Shown: positions 63,537 through 64,000 of the stretch, one piece after another | Layout: every line of letters begins with the position of its first letter | How positions within the stretch are numbered: position 1 is the stretch's first letter | Origin: Spirulina major PCC 6313 | Lineage (GTDB): Bacteria > Cyanobacteriota > Cyanobacteriia > Cyanobacteriales > Spirulinaceae | Length of the DNA: 64,000 nt | Direction of reading: 5' to 3' | Assembly: GCF_001890765.1 (NCBI RefSeq) | Contig: NZ_KV878783.1 | Coordinates: 729,625 to 793,624 of the forward strand | Translations under genes and position numbers: made by a program | The notes under the pieces: model-generated | Told to the model about the DNA's origin: nothing | Seen by the model: only the letters and a program-made list of their open reading frames with translations | Database searches by the model: none

Positions 63537-64000
63537 CTAGGACGCAGCCGATGCCGTCGAGCGTCGCCGCCGTCGGGGTGAAGACGAGTGGGTTGCCGTC
63601 ACCATCTCCTGATTGTCCGGCGTTTGGAGCAGGAAAACCACCGAGGGGCGACAGTTCAACTCACGACGAATCAAGCGGATTAACGCCGCTTCAATCTCTT
63701 CCTTCAAGCCCACCCAATCCATATCGGCCTGATTGGATTGGCTCCGGATAAACTCAGCGCCGCGATCGTTCAACACCCGCGAAATCGAGCGATTCACAAT
63801 CTGCTGGAACATTTCCCGCTCGATATTGCGGGCCACACCCCGCAGATGAATTTCCGGCCGGGCTAACAGTTTTAACTGAGCATCCACCGCTGCGGCGATC
63901 GTCACCACACCATCTTCGGCCAGTTGTTGACGTTCCTTCATCACGTGGTCATGGACAATCCCGGAACCATCCACCAACTTGATCCCCGAAGGCACTTGGC
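63537..64000 (-). CDS. rnj: Ribonuclease J, C-terminal part
   Basis: The gene continues past the end of the window; the last about 154 residues are visible. PSGIKLVDGSGIVHDHVMKERQQLAEDG is the beginning of the RNase J C-terminal domain after the metallo-beta-lactamase/beta-CASP core, followed by RPEIHLRGVARNIEREMFQQ and ALIRLIRRELNCRPSVVFLL. A basic tail (SSPRRRRRS) ends the chain. RNase J is a 5'-3' exonuclease and endonuclease in RNA turnover, and is essential in many cyanobacteria. Confidence 0.88.
   Translation of the reverse strand, partial: QVPSGIKLVDGSGIVHDHVMKERQQLAEDGVVTIAAAVDAQLKLLARPEIHLRGVARNIEREMFQQIVNRSISRVLNDRGAEFIRSQSNQADMDWVGLKEEIEAALIRLIRRELNCRPSVVFLLQTPDNQEMVTATHSSSPRRRRRSTASAAS

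Overview
This window is chromosomal DNA from a cyanobacterium. The octamer GCGATCGC (HIP1) recurs throughout. The gene set is also diagnostic: ndhC-ndhK-ndhJ of the photosynthetic NDH-1 complex, the photosystem II assembly lipoprotein Psb27, ferredoxin-sulfite reductase, a Zam-type RNB protein, a NifU-like scaffold of cyanobacterial type and a FurC/PerR-type regulator. I cannot name the genus from sequence alone. Most of the window is ordinary core genome, with single genes and short operons on both strands and many small palindromic repeats in the gaps.

Layout. 0-7.4 kb: the end of an amine oxidase, then a chemosensory operon (transducer without HAMP, hybrid CheA, CheB) and a membrane glycosyltransferase. 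7.4-14 kb: on the minus strand, a Rieske oxygenase, a PerR-like Fur protein and a 1362-residue surface protein (outer-membrane barrel plus about 26 beta-helix repeats). 14-21.4 kb: a NarL-type regulator, two pentapeptide-repeat proteins, a MITE with an exact 9-bp target duplication, a LysE-type exporter and threonine deaminase, the last two separated by a complete but frame-broken IS630 element. 21.5-33.4 kb: a carotenoid-desaturase-like flavoprotein, a large radical SAM protein, a MurG-like glycosyltransferase, a CapA-like protein, sulfite reductase with a C-terminal ribbon-helix-helix-like tail, and a double cupin. 33.5-41 kb: an LCP-family ligase, glyS, rimK with its retropepsin-like partner, and small exported or membrane proteins. 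41-46.6 kb: a two-component pair, an orphan DUF4255 (Pvc16-like) protein of contractile injection systems, and ndhCKJ. 46.7-54 kb: a Ski2-like helicase, an ABC ATPase with a membrane partner, a GHL10-like secreted hydrolase, psb27, nfu, and a transposase-less IS200/IS605-type remnant that may carry an omega-RNA-like sequence. 54-64 kb: a Pro-rich protein, zam with a pyroglutamyl-peptidase-like gene and an asparagine-synthase-like gene that lacks its nucleophilic Cys, a second MITE copy, a lipoprotein/NikL-like/CbiM metal-uptake cluster, an unknown protein and the end of RNase J.

For novelty the best candidates are the inverse-autotransporter-like beta-helix protein, the zam/C15-peptidase/Ser2-asparagine-synthase operon, the lone Pvc16-like gene behind a two-component system, the metal cluster without CbiQ/CbiO, and the two non-autonomous elements (a 9-bp-TSD MITE family and the IS605-like remnant). 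No CRISPR array, tRNA or rRNA was found. Boundaries come from reading the sequence; families come from motif recognition, with no database search.
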